A stretch of DNA of 64,000 nt from Thermoanaerobacter wiegelii Rt8.B1 (GTDB taxonomy: Bacteria; Bacillota; Thermoanaerobacteria; Thermoanaerobacterales; Thermoanaerobacteraceae), in the NCBI RefSeq assembly GCF_000147695.2, contig NC_015958.1, positions 2,463,501-2,527,500 of the forward strand, in the 5' to 3' direction. The translations under genes and the position numbers were made by a program. How positions within the stretch are numbered: position 1 is the first letter of the stretch; every line of letters starts with the position of its first letter. Shown here one piece after another: positions 6,843-15,078 of the stretch. A model generated the notes under the pieces. It was not told the DNA's origin. It worked only from the letters and a program-made list of their open reading frames with translations, and made no database searches.

Positions 6843-7820
6843 CTAAAGTAAACTTCTTTCTTTAAGCCAAAGTACCGTATCATATATTGTTTCTTTTATA
6901 GGTCTTGGGTTATATCCTAATTCTTTTTTAGCTTTTTCATAAGTAAAGTTTGAATTACTGCTTAAACTATAAATAGCATAAGAAGTAAATGTAGGTTTTT
7001 CTTTAGTTATTTTATAGTAAATGTCAGCAAAATACGAAGAAAACTTGGCCATATTTCTATTAACAGTAACAGTAGGTTTTTTTATTCCTGTTATTTCTTC
7101 AAGAGAAGAAAACAGGTCTTCTATAGTAACTACTTCTCCCGAAAGAATATAATTTTCACCTGCCTTACCTTTTTCCCATGCAAGTATTATACCTTCTGCC
7201 ACATCTCTTACATCAACAAAATTGTACGCACCTTCTATTAAGAATTTATATTTTCCCCTTAAATAATTAATTATAACCTGATTCATAAAAGAAATTTTAT
7301 AATCATAAGGTCCGATAACTCCTGAAGGATGAACAATAATAGGTTGGATACCTAATTTTTGTGATTCTAAAACTTTTGCTGTAGCAATTGCTTTTGATTT
7401 TGCATAATCACCTTTTACGTAAGTCGGATTAAAATCTTTGTTTTCCTTAATTACTTTTCCTTTGGGTTCTTCTTTTAATGCATGAACCGAACTAACATAA
7501 ACAAGTTTCTTTATATCATTTTTTATGCACGCTTCTATTACATTTTCTGTCCCACCTACATTTACGTCATAAACTCTTTTATCTTTTGTAAAAATCGAAA
7601 TAAGGCTTGCAAGATGAAATACCGCTTCGGCTCCTTTAAAATAATTAACTAAGTGAGTTTTATTTCGAACATCTGCAAATTCAATTTCGATATCTAGACC
7701 AGATACAGGAGTCAAATCTTCACCTGGAGGTACTATTATTTTTACATTATGACCCTTCCTCAATAATTTCTTCACCAAAACATTTCCAATATGGCCTGTT
7801 CCTCCAGTGACTATAATCAT
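6843..7820 (-). CDS. NAD(P)-dependent epimerase/reductase (extended SDR)
   Basis: A 325-residue Rossmann-fold enzyme. VTGGTGHIG at residues 4-12 is the nucleotide-binding loop and YAKSKA (about 138) the catalytic Tyr-Lys pair; AVFHLASL is the usual central motif. It resembles dihydroflavonol-4-reductase-like SDRs that act on sugar nucleotides or small carbonyl compounds; the substrate cannot be told. It stands alone behind a terminator within the mobile element, so it is probably cargo. Confidence 0.75.
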   Translation of the reverse strand: MIIVTGGTGHIGNVLVKKLLRKGHNVKIIVPPGEDLTPVSGLDIEIEFADVRNKTHLVNYFKGAEAVFHLASLISIFTKDKRVYDVNVGGTENVIEACIKNDIKKLVYVSSVHALKEEPKGKVIKENKDFNPTYVKGDYAKSKAIATAKVLESQKLGIQPIIVHPSGVIGPYDYKISFMNQVIINYLRGKYKFLIEGAYNFVDVRDVAEGIILAWEKGKAGENYILSGEVVTIEDLFSSLEEITGIKKPTVTVNRNMAKFSSYFADIYYKITKEKPTFTSYAIYSLSSNSNFTYEKAKKELGYNPRPIKETIYDTVLWLKERSLL

Positions 7821-7900
7821 TATATTTCACTTCCTTCTCAAACCACCTTATTTTAAATTATTTTAGCATTTTACACTCTAATTTGTAAATATGTTAACTA

Positions 7901-8020
7901 AATATGTAAAAAGCGAGCTATTGCAGCAAAAGCAAGAGAAGAAAAAATGTTTGATTATCAAATCAAGTATGCTGAATATGTAAAAGCCGAACTATTGGGA
8001 CAAAATCACGAGAAGAAAAA
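7901..8020. repeat. Imperfect direct repeat at the end of a membrane-protein gene
   Basis: Two copies of a roughly 46-bp sequence (7901-7946 and 7975-8020; AATATGTAAAA…, ending AGAGAAGAAAAA or GAGAAGAAAAA) lie one after the other. The second overlaps the 3' end of the membrane-protein gene. This suggests duplication of that gene's tail, possibly left by loss of a second gene copy. Confidence 0.5.
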
Positions 8021-8341
8021 AGAGAATCATGAATATTATTAATCCTAAAATTGCCCAAAATGTGTGTGTTACCAACAACTCATAAAAGAGTAATGCTAAA
8101 CCTCCTGATGAAAATATGGAGATAAAAAAATAAAAAGGTGAAATATAGAAATTAGTCCCATTAATTAGAAGTATAAGGAATATGAAAACCAATTGGAACA
8201 CTGTAAATGCAATAATTGCTGGGACTATTTTTATATGAGGAAGTCCTTTGATATGGATATAAAAAATGTATCTAGTATCAAAGAAGTGAATAATATTAAC
8301 AATATAATACCTTTAAAATTAAAAGCTTTAAATTTTTTCAT
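7992..8341 (-). pseudogene. Small integral membrane protein, single-base frameshift
   Basis: A minus-strand ATG at 8341 with an AAAGGTG site opens MKKFKAFNFKGIILLILF…LDTF. The frame then stops early. One extra base in the A6 run at 8261-8266 (T on the coding strand) would join it to FYIHIKGLPHIKIVPA and the 69-residue downstream frame (about 115 residues in total, three or four membrane helices, ending LLVILSQ). I treat it as one gene with a homopolymer contraction, real or an assembly error. Function unknown. Confidence 0.6.
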
Positions 8342-8368
8342 TAAAAATCACACCTTTCTACAAAATTT

Positions 8369-8479
8369 TTAATTTTTATAGCTTTTTAAACTGATAAAAG
8401 TAGTAAAACTTATTACTAGCCCCAAAACTATCCCAAAGAAAATACCGGCAGCTAGGCCGGCAGTATAAAGAGTATTCAA
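8369..8479 (-). CDS. Small single-span membrane peptide
   Basis: A 36-residue frame starting at TTG with a strong GAAGGGAG site: MNTLYTAGLAAGIFFG followed by a hydrophobic helix and a basic end (KSYKN). It lies 28 bases upstream of the frameshifted membrane protein in the same direction. One hydrophobic helix with a lysine tail suggests a membrane microprotein; its role is unknown. Confidence 0.5.
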   Translation of the reverse strand: MNTLYTAGLAAGIFFGIVLGLVISFTTFISLKSYKN

Positions 8480-8518
8480 GTTTTCATCTCCCTTCATAAA
8501 AATCCTCAATAAAATAGA

Positions 8519-8547
8519 AAAACTGGGTTTATCATACACCCAGTTTT
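8519..8547. terminator. Rho-independent terminator
   Basis: A 10-bp perfect stem AAAACTGGGT/ACCCAGTTTT with a 9-base loop and T runs on both sides. It ends the coiled-coil gene at 8603 on the minus strand. Confidence 0.75.
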
Positions 8548-8602
8548 TTGCTTAACTCTTTTATGCGGTTATCATGGTATAATGTTTTAACTGTTAGGTT
8601 GT

Positions 8603-8923
8603 TTACATCCAGCTGTGGAGCATATCGATTTTTTCGTCTATCTTGTCAATCTTTTCGTGGAGAAGCTGTCTGTCATCAAATAAAGCTCTTACTTTGTCGG
8701 TAATTTCGGTATCTATCTTTATTCCTAATTTTTTCACTTCTTTTTCTACTACTTTTATCTTTTCTTCTATTCCCGTTATTTTACCTTCTACTCCTGATAT
8801 CCTTTTTTCTACTCCTGCTATTCTTTCTTCTATGTTATCAAATCTTTTGGCAAATTCATCAAATTTATTGCTAAACTCAGTATAAACTTTTTCTAACAAA
8901 TGAAGGATTTTATCCTCATTCAT
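8603..8923 (-). CDS. Coiled-coil protein of unknown function
   Basis: A 106-residue protein from ATG 8923, chosen because CTGGAGG precedes it; a longer frame begins at 8953. From residue 25 it is a run of heptads, with an 11-7 residue pattern of FDNIEERIAG, VEKRISG, VEGKITG, IEEKIKV, typical of trimeric or dimeric coiled coils. Similar short coiled-coil proteins occur in Thermoanaerobacter and in phage-like islands. No catalytic domain is present. Confidence 0.6.
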   Translation of the reverse strand: MNEDKILHLLEKVYTEFSNKFDEFAKRFDNIEERIAGVEKRISGVEGKITGIEEKIKVVEKEVKKLGIKIDTEITDKVRALFDDRQLLHEKIDKIDEKIDMLHSWM

Positions 8924-9113
8924 AAGAAAGCCTCCAGTCAGTTTTGCTTTCATTACGCTCTTGTTTCCATTCTATGATATTTTTAAGGACAATTCAAGGT
9001 TTAATTTAGTAATTCTTACATAATAAATTTCCAGTATTTTAAATTTTTTAGAGTATATGCCGATGTAAATATACGTATAAAATAAAATTGAATGGAAAGG
9101 AGACTTAAATAAC

Positions 9114-9920
9114 ATGAAAGGAAAAAGTTCTAAAATTTTTTGGTCCTTAGTAATGTTTTCTGTTATTTCGCTTTACGCAGTATTAAATATGATAGTTGAT
9201 TGGAGTAACTTCTTGGTCGTCAACTCAATTTTATTTCTCATTTTTAGAATCTATTTCCAATACAACCTTTATACTACAATTGTATTGCTCATTTTCATTC
9301 ATGGCATTTATTTGATAGCATTTTTTATAACTTCCATCTTCTATTTTAACAAAATACATCTTTCGACAACCTTTATAATGAAAAGGAGCCTATTCCGAAA
9401 AAATTCATATAAAATCAATGCCTCAATCCATCCAATAACCTTTTTGTGTATCAAAAAACACGAAAAGCAATTTGTGAGTAAAAAATTCAAATACAATAAA
9501 AATAAGTTCTTCTCTCAAATTATGGCAAAAGATTTTAATTTAGCAATACAAAATGCTGTAAAAATAATTCAAAAAAATAAAAACATAACAACAATAACTT
9601 TTAAAACACATAAAAGTTATATAACTTATATAATAAATCATATGAATGAAGTTCAAAATCTAATTAAAAAACTATTTGATTCAGAAATTCATGTACAGAT
9701 AACAAAAATAAGGGACAGTGAAAAATTTATTATTTATATTTATTATACCGATTCTACTCAATATGAGATTCATATAGATCAAAAAAAGCGTAATCGTCTG
9801 TATATAGAACCTTTCGCTTATTTATCGTTATGGCAGTCAATTGTACATATTCTAAAACATCCGAAATCCTTATGGGAACGCCGCCAAGTTTATAATGTAA
9901 TGATTAAAAAAGTTTTGTAA
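9114..9920 (+). CDS. Hypothetical membrane-anchored protein, very AT-rich
   Basis: A 268-residue protein with about three hydrophobic helices in the first 90 residues and a lysine/asparagine-rich soluble remainder with alternating strands and helices. AAAGGAG precedes the ATG. Base composition is more AT-rich than neighbouring core genes, suggesting recent acquisition with the element. It converges with the next gene, overlapping it by 17 bases. No family is recognised. Confidence 0.55.
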   Translation: MKGKSSKIFWSLVMFSVISLYAVLNMIVDWSNFLVVNSILFLIFRIYFQYNLYTTIVLLIFIHGIYLIAFFITSIFYFNKIHLSTTFIMKRSLFRKNSYKINASIHPITFLCIKKHEKQFVSKKFKYNKNKFFSQIMAKDFNLAIQNAVKIIQKNKNITTITFKTHKSYITYIINHMNEVQNLIKKLFDSEIHVQITKIRDSEKFIIYIYYTDSTQYEIHIDQKKRNRLYIEPFAYLSLWQSIVHILKHPKSLWERRQVYNVMIKKVL

Positions 9921-10245
9921 TAAGGAAAATAATAAAAGGTACTATAAAGTACAAACCGGAAAATACTAAGAAATCTGTAACATTAACTGTTTCAATCTCT
10001 TTTAAGGTGATTTTGTGCACTAGATAAGAAAATAATTCCGACACAGGTTCGATTGTAAAAATTCCAATAAGTGAAATAGTCATATATGTAATGAATAAGA
10101 ATCCCGTACCTTTTATAAAAGATAAATTTGAAATTATAACCTCGTAATCAACAAGAATAAACATCACATGAGATATAATAAAAAGTCCAACTGAAACTAA
10201 AGCTATTATAAAGTCCCATATAGAATTAATAATTCTATTTAACAT
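9904..10245 (-). CDS. Hypothetical three-helix membrane protein
   Basis: A 113-residue protein with hydrophobic segments near residues 10-30, 45-65 and 90-110. A TAGGAGG site stands 8 bases before ATG 10245. It overlaps the convergent 268-residue gene at its 3' end. No motif identifies a transport or enzymatic role. Confidence 0.5.
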   Translation of the reverse strand: MLNRIINSIWDFIIALVSVGLFIISHVMFILVDYEVIISNLSFIKGTGFLFITYMTISLIGIFTIEPVSELFSYLVHKITLKEIETVNVTDFLVFSGLYFIVPFIIFLITKLF

Positions 10246-10279
10246 TCCATTGTCCTCCTAAATTTATAAATTTTTAATA

Positions 10280-10774
10280 TTATAGTGTATATGATCTAAA
10301 CTGCTTCAGCACATCTTTATGTACATACACCGATCTGGGCAGGTCCGCAGGCCTTTTTCCGGCACTTTCGTTGAAGACAAGCCGCTCTTTTTGTTTGTTA
10401 TAGTCATAATGAAGGATGCATAATTTTATAAGAGCGTCATTGCTGAGTCTACCTTTTCTTGAGAGCGACATTGCAGCCTGCGCTTGCTCTCTTTTCATTG
10501 CTTCATATTCTTCATCGTACTGTTCTCTCTGCTGTTTTTTATACGCATTTCTCCACTGCCTAGCCTTTTCTTGATTTTCTTTTTTGCGGCGTTCTTTTTC
10601 TTGATGATATTCCGGGAATTGTTTTAACATTTTAGTAACAGCCGGCTGTGAAACGCCAAGCTGTTGTGCTATTTCTACTAATTTAAATCCTTCAAGATAT
10701 AACTTAAAGGCTTTAGCTTTTTTATCCACACTACCACTCCTCAGGTTATATTTTTTGTTCCAACTTTTGGGCAT
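10280..10774 (-). CDS. Helix-turn-helix DNA-binding protein
   Basis: A 164-residue basic protein. Residues 20-50 (KAFKLYLEGFKLVEIAQQLG VSQPAVTKML) form a resolvase/transposase-like helix-turn-helix. A long charged helix (about 55-100) rich in Lys, Glu and Gln follows, then a C-terminal part ending in KDVLKQFRSYTL. Such proteins occur in Firmicute mobile elements and may act as terminase-small-subunit-like or regulatory factors. It is not a complete transposase. Confidence 0.55.
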   Translation of the reverse strand: MPKSWNKKYNLRSGSVDKKAKAFKLYLEGFKLVEIAQQLGVSQPAVTKMLKQFPEYHQEKERRKKENQEKARQWRNAYKKQQREQYDEEYEAMKREQAQAAMSLSRKGRLSNDALIKLCILHYDYNKQKERLVFNESAGKRPADLPRSVYVHKDVLKQFRSYTL

Positions 10775-10788
10775 ACTCTGCCTATATA

Positions 10789-10917
10789 TTAGGTTTTTAT
10801 CATTAATTTCCAGCCTTCGCTGTTCTTTTCTATTCTAATTTGTGTTATTTTTATGAGAGCTTCAGCTACTTTTATAAGCAAATCTTTATTCTTTATTGGT
10901 TTGAACTCCACCCACAC
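10789..10917 (-). CDS. Small overlapping open frame
   Basis: A 42-residue frame with a GTG start and GAGGAGG nine bases upstream, overlapping the end of the 69-residue gene in another frame. The product is amphipathic and basic (…LLIKVAEALIKITQIRIEKN…). The ribosome site and compact overlap support translation, but no homologue is recognised. Confidence 0.4.
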   Translation of the reverse strand: MWVEFKPIKNKDLLIKVAEALIKITQIRIEKNSEGWKLMIKT

Positions 10918-11095
10918 CGTTTTTTTCCTCCTCGATGAACTTTTTTATTTTCGGGTATAAAAACTGTACAAGGGGTCTGTAGAATTCTTCTTCGTCTACT
11001 TCTTCATAGCCGATTATTTCTTCGCTGTCAGGAGTAAATTCTCCAGCTATGAGCTTTTCTCTTGATATTACTGTTTTTACAATTGCTACTTTCAT
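10886..11095 (-). CDS. Hypothetical small acidic protein
   Basis: A 69-residue protein (MKVAIVKTVISREKLIAGEF…) with a beta-rich first half and acidic second half. It follows the Xre gene in the same direction. No domain is recognised. Confidence 0.5.
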   Translation of the reverse strand: MKVAIVKTVISREKLIAGEFTPDSEEIIGYEEVDEEEFYRPLVQFLYPKIKKFIEEEKNGVGGVQTNKE

Positions 11096-11118
11096 AAAAT
11101 CACTTCCTTTTGGTGTTT

Positions 11119-11343
11119 TTATAATTGCTGTTTTGCGTTACCTTTTGGGACATTAATATTTAAAAAAATATCATCATTGTTTACCCCAAGAACTTTTTTA
11201 ATTTTAGTAGCTACATTAAAGGATGGATTTTTAATACCTAATTCGATATTAGTATAGCTAGTCCTTGCTATTCCAACCTTTTTAGCTATTTCTGCTTGTG
11301 TGAGACCAGCTTGTTTTCTTATCTTTTTTAGGTAGTATCTCAT
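11119..11343 (-). CDS. Xre-family transcriptional regulator (Cro-like)
   Basis: A 74-residue, single-domain helix-turn-helix protein: LKKIRKQAGLTQAEIAKKVG IARTSYTNIELGIKNPSF is the canonical Xre fold. It is transcribed divergently from a second Xre gene across a 166-bp control region, the layout of a Cro/CI-type switch in conjugative elements and prophages. It likely governs the minus-strand genes of the element. Confidence 0.75.
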   Translation of the reverse strand: MRYYLKKIRKQAGLTQAEIAKKVGIARTSYTNIELGIKNPSFNVATKIKKVLGVNNDDIFLNINVPKGNAKQQL

Positions 11344-11509
11344 TTTTATCCTCCTGCTTTATGTTCCGTTTAGCAACTCTACCTAATTTTATTATAGTTT
11401 CACTTAGAAACATTGTCAAGAGTTTTTTTAAAAAAATTTTCTTTTTGGGACACATTGTTTATTTTAGGGACATTTTTAGTTACAATAACATAAAAGGAGG
11501 TTTCGAAAA

Positions 11510-11902
11510 ATGACATTTTCAGATAGATTAAAAGAGTTGCGTAAAGAAAAAAATTTAACCCAAGAAGATCTTGCAAAAATATTAGGAATAAGTCGTTCCA
11601 CTATAGCGGGATATGAAACAGAAAGGAAAGAACCAGATTACGAAACCCTAAAGAAAATAGCTGATTTTTTTAACGTTTCCATAGATTATCTTCTTGGTAG
11701 GACAGATATTCGTTCTCCAGTTGATGAAATTACAGAAGCGGTTTCTGATGACCCGGAACTGCTGGAGTTTTGGAATGAGTTGAAAGATAGGGAAGATTTA
11801 AAGCTTTTATTTAAGCAGACTAAAAAGCTTTCTCCTAAAGAGATAAAGCAGATAATTCGAATAATAAAGGCTATAGAAGAGGAAGAAGATAAGGGGGAAT
11901 GA
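11510..11902 (+). CDS. Xre-family repressor (ImmR-like)
   Basis: A 130-residue protein with an N-terminal helix-turn-helix (LKELRKEKNLTQEDLAKILG ISRSTIAGYE) and an acidic helical C-terminus. AAAGGAGG precedes the ATG. It is followed after five bases by an ImmA-type protease gene and then by the recombinase. In ICEBs1-like elements ImmR represses excision and transfer genes until cleaved by ImmA; that pairing is the likely role here. Confidence 0.75.
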   Translation: MTFSDRLKELRKEKNLTQEDLAKILGISRSTIAGYETERKEPDYETLKKIADFFNVSIDYLLGRTDIRSPVDEITEAVSDDPELLEFWNELKDREDLKLLFKQTKKLSPKEIKQIIRIIKAIEEEEDKGE

Positions 11903-11907
11903 TTTAA

Positions 11908-12264
11908 TTGAGCAGTATTAACTTACTTAACACTTTTCTCATGAAAGCTTTATTAGATGAAACAATACCTTTTCATGAAGTTATGAATGCATTTGGTATA
12001 AGGACTCATATAGTGTTTAATTTGCCTGCATCGGTGCTGGGATTTACATATGTAAGCAGAAGAGGAAACTATCATTTACTGCTCAACGGAAATGTAAACT
12101 ACAGGGCGCAAGTTAAGACCTTTCTTCATGAAGTACAACACATATTAAATGATATGCCACAATATAGTTACATAATAGGTCTTAACATGGAGCATTTAAA
12201 GATGGAAGATACAGCAGATGAAATATCAGAGAAAATACTGAAACATCTTACAAAAGCTGAATAA
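11908..12264 (+). CDS. ImmA/IrrE-type metalloprotease
   Basis: A 118-residue protein starting at TTG after a GGGGG-rich ribosome site. HEVQHILND (about residue 70) supplies the HExxH zinc motif of DUF955/ImmA proteases. It directly follows the repressor gene it probably inactivates and precedes the recombinase, so it links an induction signal to excision. At the short end for the family, but the motif is complete. Confidence 0.75.
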   Translation: MSSINLLNTFLMKALLDETIPFHEVMNAFGIRTHIVFNLPASVLGFTYVSRRGNYHLLLNGNVNYRAQVKTFLHEVQHILNDMPQYSYIIGLNMEHLKMEDTADEISEKILKHLTKAE

Positions 12265-12284
12265 GATTTGGGAGGGGATTTTTT

Positions 12285-13802
12285 ATGGCTGAAACAGAAA
12301 TAAGAGCTGTTGCATATGCAAGATACTCCAGCGATAATCAAAGGGAGGAAAGTATCGAGGCTCAGCTGAGAGCTATAAAAGAGTACTGCGAAAAAAATAA
12401 CATACAGCTAGTAAAGATATACACCGATGAAGCAAAAAGCGCTACAACTGATGACAGACCGGCATTCCTTCAAATGATAAAAGACAGCTCGTTGGGGCTT
12501 TTTAATGCCGTTATTGTCCATAAATTGGACAGATTTGCCCGCAACAGATATGACAGCGCTTTTTACAGAAGGCAGTTAAAAAAGAATGGAGTAAAGCTTA
12601 TTTCAGTACTTGAACAGTTAGATGACAGCCCTGAAAGCATTATCTTGGAAAGTGTTTTAGAAGGAATGGCCGAGTACTATTCTAAAAACCTTGCGAGGGA
12701 GGTTATGAAGGGATTGAAAGAAAATGCTTTTCAGGCTAAGTTCAATGGAGGTATACCACCTCTTGGATACGACATTATAGACGGAAAATATGTAATAAAT
12801 GAAAAAGAAGCTGAAGCAGTAAGATTAATTTTTGAGCTGTATGCCCAAGGGTATGGATATAGACAAATAATTGATGAATTAAATTTAAGAGGTTACAGAA
12901 CTAAGAAAGGAAATACTTTCAGCAAAAACAGCATTCATGAAATTTTAAGAAATGAAAAATATACCGGCAAGTACATATTCAACAAAGGCACAAAGAAAAA
13001 TCACAGGATAGTAAAAGAAGACGTAATTATTATAGAGGATGCTGTACCTGCCATCATTGATGAAAACTTATTCAGAGAAGTACAGAAAAGGATAGAGAAA
13101 AACAAAAAGCAGCAGGCCAGCTACACAGCACAGAGAATTTACCTTCTTTCAGGGCTTATAGAGTGCGGTGTATGTGGTTCATCTATGGTGGGTACGCTCA
13201 GCAAGGGTCAGTATACATACTACCGCTGCAACAATAAAAGCAGGAAAAAAGCTTGTGACAACAAAGACGTAAACAAAGAAATGATAGAGAATTATGTCAT
13301 AGATGAACTTCTTCAAAAAGTTTTTTCTGAAGATGCATTACCAAAACTAGTCGAAAGATTAAATGAAGAAAATAAAAAGCTTGTTTCAGAAAGAGACGAA
13401 GAGAAGAAAAGGCTTTCAAGGCGGTATGAAGAAATCAAAAAAAGCATAAGCTCAATTGTAGATGTAATAGCAAAAGGTTACTTTCATCCAAGCCTCCATG
13501 AAAAATTAACAGAATTAGAACAGCAGAAAGCAGAAATAGAAGTGAGAATAAAAGAAATGAACAGCCTACCTGACACGTCCTTTATAACAGAAGAAAGAAT
13601 AAGACATTACCTTCTAAAAGACAAAGAAGTGTTGGAAGCGGGTGACCCACACAAAATTAAACAAATTTTGCCAACATATATCAATAAAATAATCGTCTAC
13701 CGTGATAGAATTGAAGTGCATTTCAAGCTATCGGTAGACGATACAGTTTGCGCATGGATGGTAGCGGCGAGTGGATTCGAACCACCGACACTACGGGTAT
13801 GA
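12285..13802 (+). CDS. Large serine recombinase (integrase) ending inside tRNA-Met
   Basis: A 505-residue large serine recombinase. The catalytic serine is in YARYSSDNQREES (residues 12-24). A resolvase domain, a recombinase domain (RGYRTKKGNTFSKNSIHEIL), a zinc ribbon (CGVCGSSM…CNNKSRKKAC, about 299-326) and a coiled coil (about 365-425) follow. The last 14 residues or so, including SGFEPPTLRV, are encoded by the antisense of the tRNA-Met gene (from 13759). The native end in the circular form is therefore probably different. This is the integrase that inserted the element. Confidence 0.9.
   Translation: MAETEIRAVAYARYSSDNQREESIEAQLRAIKEYCEKNNIQLVKIYTDEAKSATTDDRPAFLQMIKDSSLGLFNAVIVHKLDRFARNRYDSAFYRRQLKKNGVKLISVLEQLDDSPESIILESVLEGMAEYYSKNLAREVMKGLKENAFQAKFNGGIPPLGYDIIDGKYVINEKEAEAVRLIFELYAQGYGYRQIIDELNLRGYRTKKGNTFSKNSIHEILRNEKYTGKYIFNKGTKKNHRIVKEDVIIIEDAVPAIIDENLFREVQKRIEKNKKQQASYTAQRIYLLSGLIECGVCGSSMVGTLSKGQYTYYRCNNKSRKKACDNKDVNKEMIENYVIDELLQKVFSEDALPKLVERLNEENKKLVSERDEEKKRLSRRYEEIKKSISSIVDVIAKGYFHPSLHEKLTELEQQKAEIEVRIKEMNSLPDTSFITEERIRHYLLKDKEVLEAGDPHKIKQILPTYINKIIVYRDRIEVHFKLSVDDTVCAWMVAASGFEPPTLRV
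13692..13742. repeat. Inverted repeat near the element end
   Basis: ATCGTCTACCG (13692-13702) is repeated in inverse as CGGTAGACGAT (13732-13742), extendable inward with a two-base bulge. It lies within the final codons of the recombinase, 16 bp before the tRNA. It may be part of the attachment site or a weak terminator. Confidence 0.4.
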
Positions 13803-13835
13803 ACCGCATGCTCTGGCCAACTGAGCTACGCCGCC
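13759..13835 (-). tRNA. tRNA-Met (CAU), elongator
   Basis: A cloverleaf of 77 bases with encoded CCA: acceptor GGCGGCG, D arm GCTCAGTTGGCCAGAGC, anticodon loop with CAT, T arm with GTTCGAATCC. The sequence is of the elongator type. Its 3' end coincides with the end of the recombinase frame, making it the likely insertion target. Confidence 0.95.
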
Positions 13836-13842
13836 ATATTTT

Positions 13843-13919
<77 letters not shown>

Positions 13920-13923
13920 ACAT

Positions 13924-14013
13924 TGGTGCCGGAGACCGGACTCGAACCGGTACGGGCTTTTAGGGCCCGCAGGATTTTAAGTCCTGTGCGTCTGCCAGTT
14001 CCGCCACTCCGGC
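13924..14013 (-). tRNA. tRNA-Leu (UAA)
   Basis: A 90-base class II tRNA with encoded CCA: acceptor GCCGGAG, anticodon TAA in GGACTTAAAATCC, and a long variable arm GCGGGCCCTAAAAGCCCG. It is first in the minus-strand tRNA cluster. Confidence 0.95.
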
Positions 14014-14110
14014 GTCATCTTCTTGAGACAGTATTTATTATATTATATCTATACCTCTAAGTCAATAGTTTTTTTATCCACTTTTGCAACTTCAAATGAA
14101 AATTCCATTT

Positions 14111-15016
14111 TCATAATTTAAGTTTTCCAAATTTATACACGACTGCCCCTTCTAAATTATCCCACTCACTAACGGTTATTTCTTTGAAACTCAGCATTTC
14201 TAATATAGTCAGTAATATAGCAGTTCCCGCAATTATTATATCAGCCCTTTGTGGCTGCAATCCAAAAATTTTTTTTCGTTCTTCCAATGTAACAGACATA
14301 AATTTATCTAAAATCCTTTTAATTTCTTCTTTTTTTAGCTGATAGCCATGGACTTTTTCTTGAGAATAAATTTCTAATTGCTGAGAAACTGCGGCAAGAG
14401 TTGTTATCGTTCCTCCTATGCCGATAACATTTTCAACCTCTTTGTACTTATCAATGGAATTTACCATTGTATCTATTATATGCAACCTGATTTCATCATA
14501 TTCCTCAGTTGTAGGAGGATCGTTTTTAATAAATTTTTCAGTAAGCCTCACAGCCCCTATATCAAAACTTTCTTTTACAAATTCTCTACCTTTGTACGCT
14601 AATTCAGTACTTCCTCCTCCTATATCTAACACCAGAGCATCTTCCTTATTAACTCCCATCACCGCTCCGATGTATCCAAACAAGCTCTCTGTTTCCCCAT
14701 CTATAATTTCTACCTCTAGCCCAAGTTTTCCAATTTGCTCAAAAAAAGCATCTTTATTTTTAGCATCCCTCATCGCAGATGTTGCAAAAGCATATATAAC
14801 TTCTGCGCCTTCTTCTTGGGCCAATTTCACAAAGCGTTCAATCACTTCAATGCTTCTCTGTATCGCATTATTATTTAACTTCCCCGTTTTAGAAATTCCT
14901 TCCCCTAATCGAGTTATTTCAACGTCTTTTTGTATCTTGTTTATATTTTCATTATCTATGTCACATATAAGTTGGCGTATTGAATTTGTCCCTATATCAA
15001 TCGCACAAATTCTCAT
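14111..15016 (-). CDS. Ppx/GppA-family exopolyphosphatase/pppGpp phosphatase
   Basis: A 301-residue protein from ATG 15016, preferred over 15028 because GGGGG lies just before it. It has the actin/Hsp70-fold phosphate loops AIDIGTNSIRQL (residues 4-15) and LVLDIGGGSTELA (about 133) plus GIGGTITTLAA. Family members hydrolyse polyphosphate or pppGpp. About 300 residues is the short form lacking the C-terminal HD domain. It sits beside yabR and the tRNA cluster. Confidence 0.85.
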   Translation of the reverse strand: MRICAIDIGTNSIRQLICDIDNENINKIQKDVEITRLGEGISKTGKLNNNAIQRSIEVIERFVKLAQEEGAEVIYAFATSAMRDAKNKDAFFEQIGKLGLEVEIIDGETESLFGYIGAVMGVNKEDALVLDIGGGSTELAYKGREFVKESFDIGAVRLTEKFIKNDPPTTEEYDEIRLHIIDTMVNSIDKYKEVENVIGIGGTITTLAAVSQQLEIYSQEKVHGYQLKKEEIKRILDKFMSVTLEERKKIFGLQPQRADIIIAGTAILLTILEMLSFKEITVSEWDNLEGAVVYKFGKLKL

Positions 15017-15059
15017 AATAACCCCCAACTATCACAGGTAAAAACCCTTTATGAAAAAT

Positions 15060-15078
15060 CTTCGGGCATAGCCCGAAG
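15060..15078 (-). terminator. Hairpin terminator after the S1-domain gene
   Basis: CTTCGGGC/GCCCGAAG stem with a 3-base loop, followed on the minus strand by ATTTTTC. It directly abuts the stop of the S1-domain gene. Confidence 0.65.

Noticed and set aside
13759-13802. C-terminal SGFEPPTLRV of the recombinase as a protein domain
   Set aside because: It is the antisense translation of the tRNA-Met T arm and anticodon region, a common artefact of frames reading into tRNA genes.
14418-15041. Long plus-strand open frame of 207 codons
   Set aside because: It lies fully opposite the well-supported ppx/gppA gene and has serine/proline-rich antisense composition without a ribosome site.
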